Under the pieces are notes generated by a model, which did not search any database, had not been told where the DNA came from, and saw only the letters and a list, made by a program, of their open reading frames with translations. From the NCBI GenBank assembly GCA_017623265.1, contig JAGAPM010000067.1:1-5186 (forward strand): 5,186 nt of DNA. Reading direction: 5' to 3'. The DNA comes from Lentisphaeria bacterium (lineage in GTDB: Bacteria > Verrucomicrobiota > Lentisphaeria > Victivallales > UBA1829). The position numbers were made by a program, and so were the translations under genes. Below, piece by piece: positions 4,940 through 5,186 of this stretch (position 1 is the first letter of the stretch; the number at the start of each line of letters is the position of its first letter).

Positions 4940-5186
4940 ATGTTGAACCACTACGCACCATCAAAAAGTTTCATCAATAAAGATATCTACCGTGATAAAG
5001 TCCTCGGTTGCTGGACCGGCAAGAACATTGGCGGCACATTAGGCGCACCTATGGAAGGGCAGCGGGAGATCTTTGATGTTTCATTCTATACACAGGACCT
5101 TCAGGGCAACCCTGCCCCGAACGATGACCTGGACCTTCAGCTTGTCTGGCTGAAGGCAATCGAAGAAAACGGCATCTTCAATATCA
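4940..5186 (+). CDS. ADP-ribosylglycohydrolase-family protein, N-terminal part (3' end outside window)
   Basis: The first 82 residues are present and the gene runs off the window. VLGCWTGKNIGGTLGAPMEG (21-40) matches the start of ADP-ribosylglycohydrolase (ARH) fold proteins, and PNDDLDLQLVWL (60-71) carries the Asp cluster D62, D63 and D65 expected to bind divalent metal. Family members remove ADP-ribose from proteins or small molecules. Many bacterial members with the NDDLDLQ form have no proven substrate and often occur near carbohydrate genes, so ADP-ribose should not be assumed here. The ATG at 4940 is preferred because AAGGA (4927-4931) stands 8 nt upstream. An in-frame ATG at 4931 overlaps that SD. 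The gene begins about 30 nt behind a strong terminator with no convincing promoter between them, so its expression may depend on read-through or a weak overlapping promoter. Confidence 0.85.
   Translation, partial: MLNHYAPSKSFINKDIYRDKVLGCWTGKNIGGTLGAPMEGQREIFDVSFYTQDLQGNPAPNDDLDLQLVWLKAIEENGIFNI

Noticed and set aside
4562..4951. Minus-strand open frame across the small gene and its terminator
   Set aside because: It runs through a strong terminator and a palindrome and lies opposite a gene with a good SD and codon bias.
1..5186. TGA read as Trp (genetic code 4) across the genome
   Set aside because: Only one internal TGA against about 22 TGG codons, and rhaA ends with TGA exactly where the homologue ends (RG at the C-terminus).

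Overview
The window comes from a bacterium with standard stop codons, a GC content near 50% by eye, and clear Shine-Dalgarno sites in front of most genes. The SD usage argues against Bacteroidetes. The gene set (RodA, a GT2-DUF2062 fusion, rhaAB, a short Lys-rich protein, an ADP-ribosylglycohydrolase-like gene with an NDDLDLQ motif) looks to me like a gut-type Lentisphaerae/PVC bacterium. That placement is an impression, not a demonstrated assignment. All supported genes lie on the + strand.

Layout. (1) Bases 3-455 hold the C-terminal part of a RodA-type SEDS peptidoglycan polymerase. (2) A good sigma70-type promoter (TTGACA, 16 bp, TATATT) lies in the 89-bp gap after it and drives a putative operon. 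The operon contains a glycosyltransferase-2/DUF2062 membrane fusion (545-1741), L-rhamnose isomerase rhaA (1765-3021) and rhamnulokinase rhaB (3024-4445). (3) The AT-rich gap 4446-4627 holds phased A/T tracts, a possible terminator, candidate promoters and a small 5'-UTR hairpin. (4) A 75-residue Lys-rich protein of unknown function (4628-4855) follows. Behind it come an 18-bp palindrome and a textbook Rho-independent terminator. (5) Bases 4940-5186 hold the start of an ADP-ribosylglycohydrolase-family gene, cut by the window edge.

How the genes fit together. RhaA and RhaB catalyse the first two steps of L-rhamnose catabolism (L-rhamnose to L-rhamnulose to L-rhamnulose-1-phosphate). No aldolase, mutarotase, transporter or regulator is in the window. 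Linkage of rhaAB to a membrane glycosyltransferase is unusual.

The most striking point is that rhaA is full length (418 codons, against 419 in E. coli) and intact apart from one in-frame TGA at codon 120. That codon is Trp in the E. coli protein (motif W-A-K). The predicted metal ligands all lie downstream of it, and the two-base gap to rhaB suggests the stop would also depress rhaB. This is either a very recent nonsense mutation, a sequence error, or genuine readthrough. The sequence alone cannot decide which. I see no CRISPR array, tRNA, rRNA, insertion sequence or phage gene.
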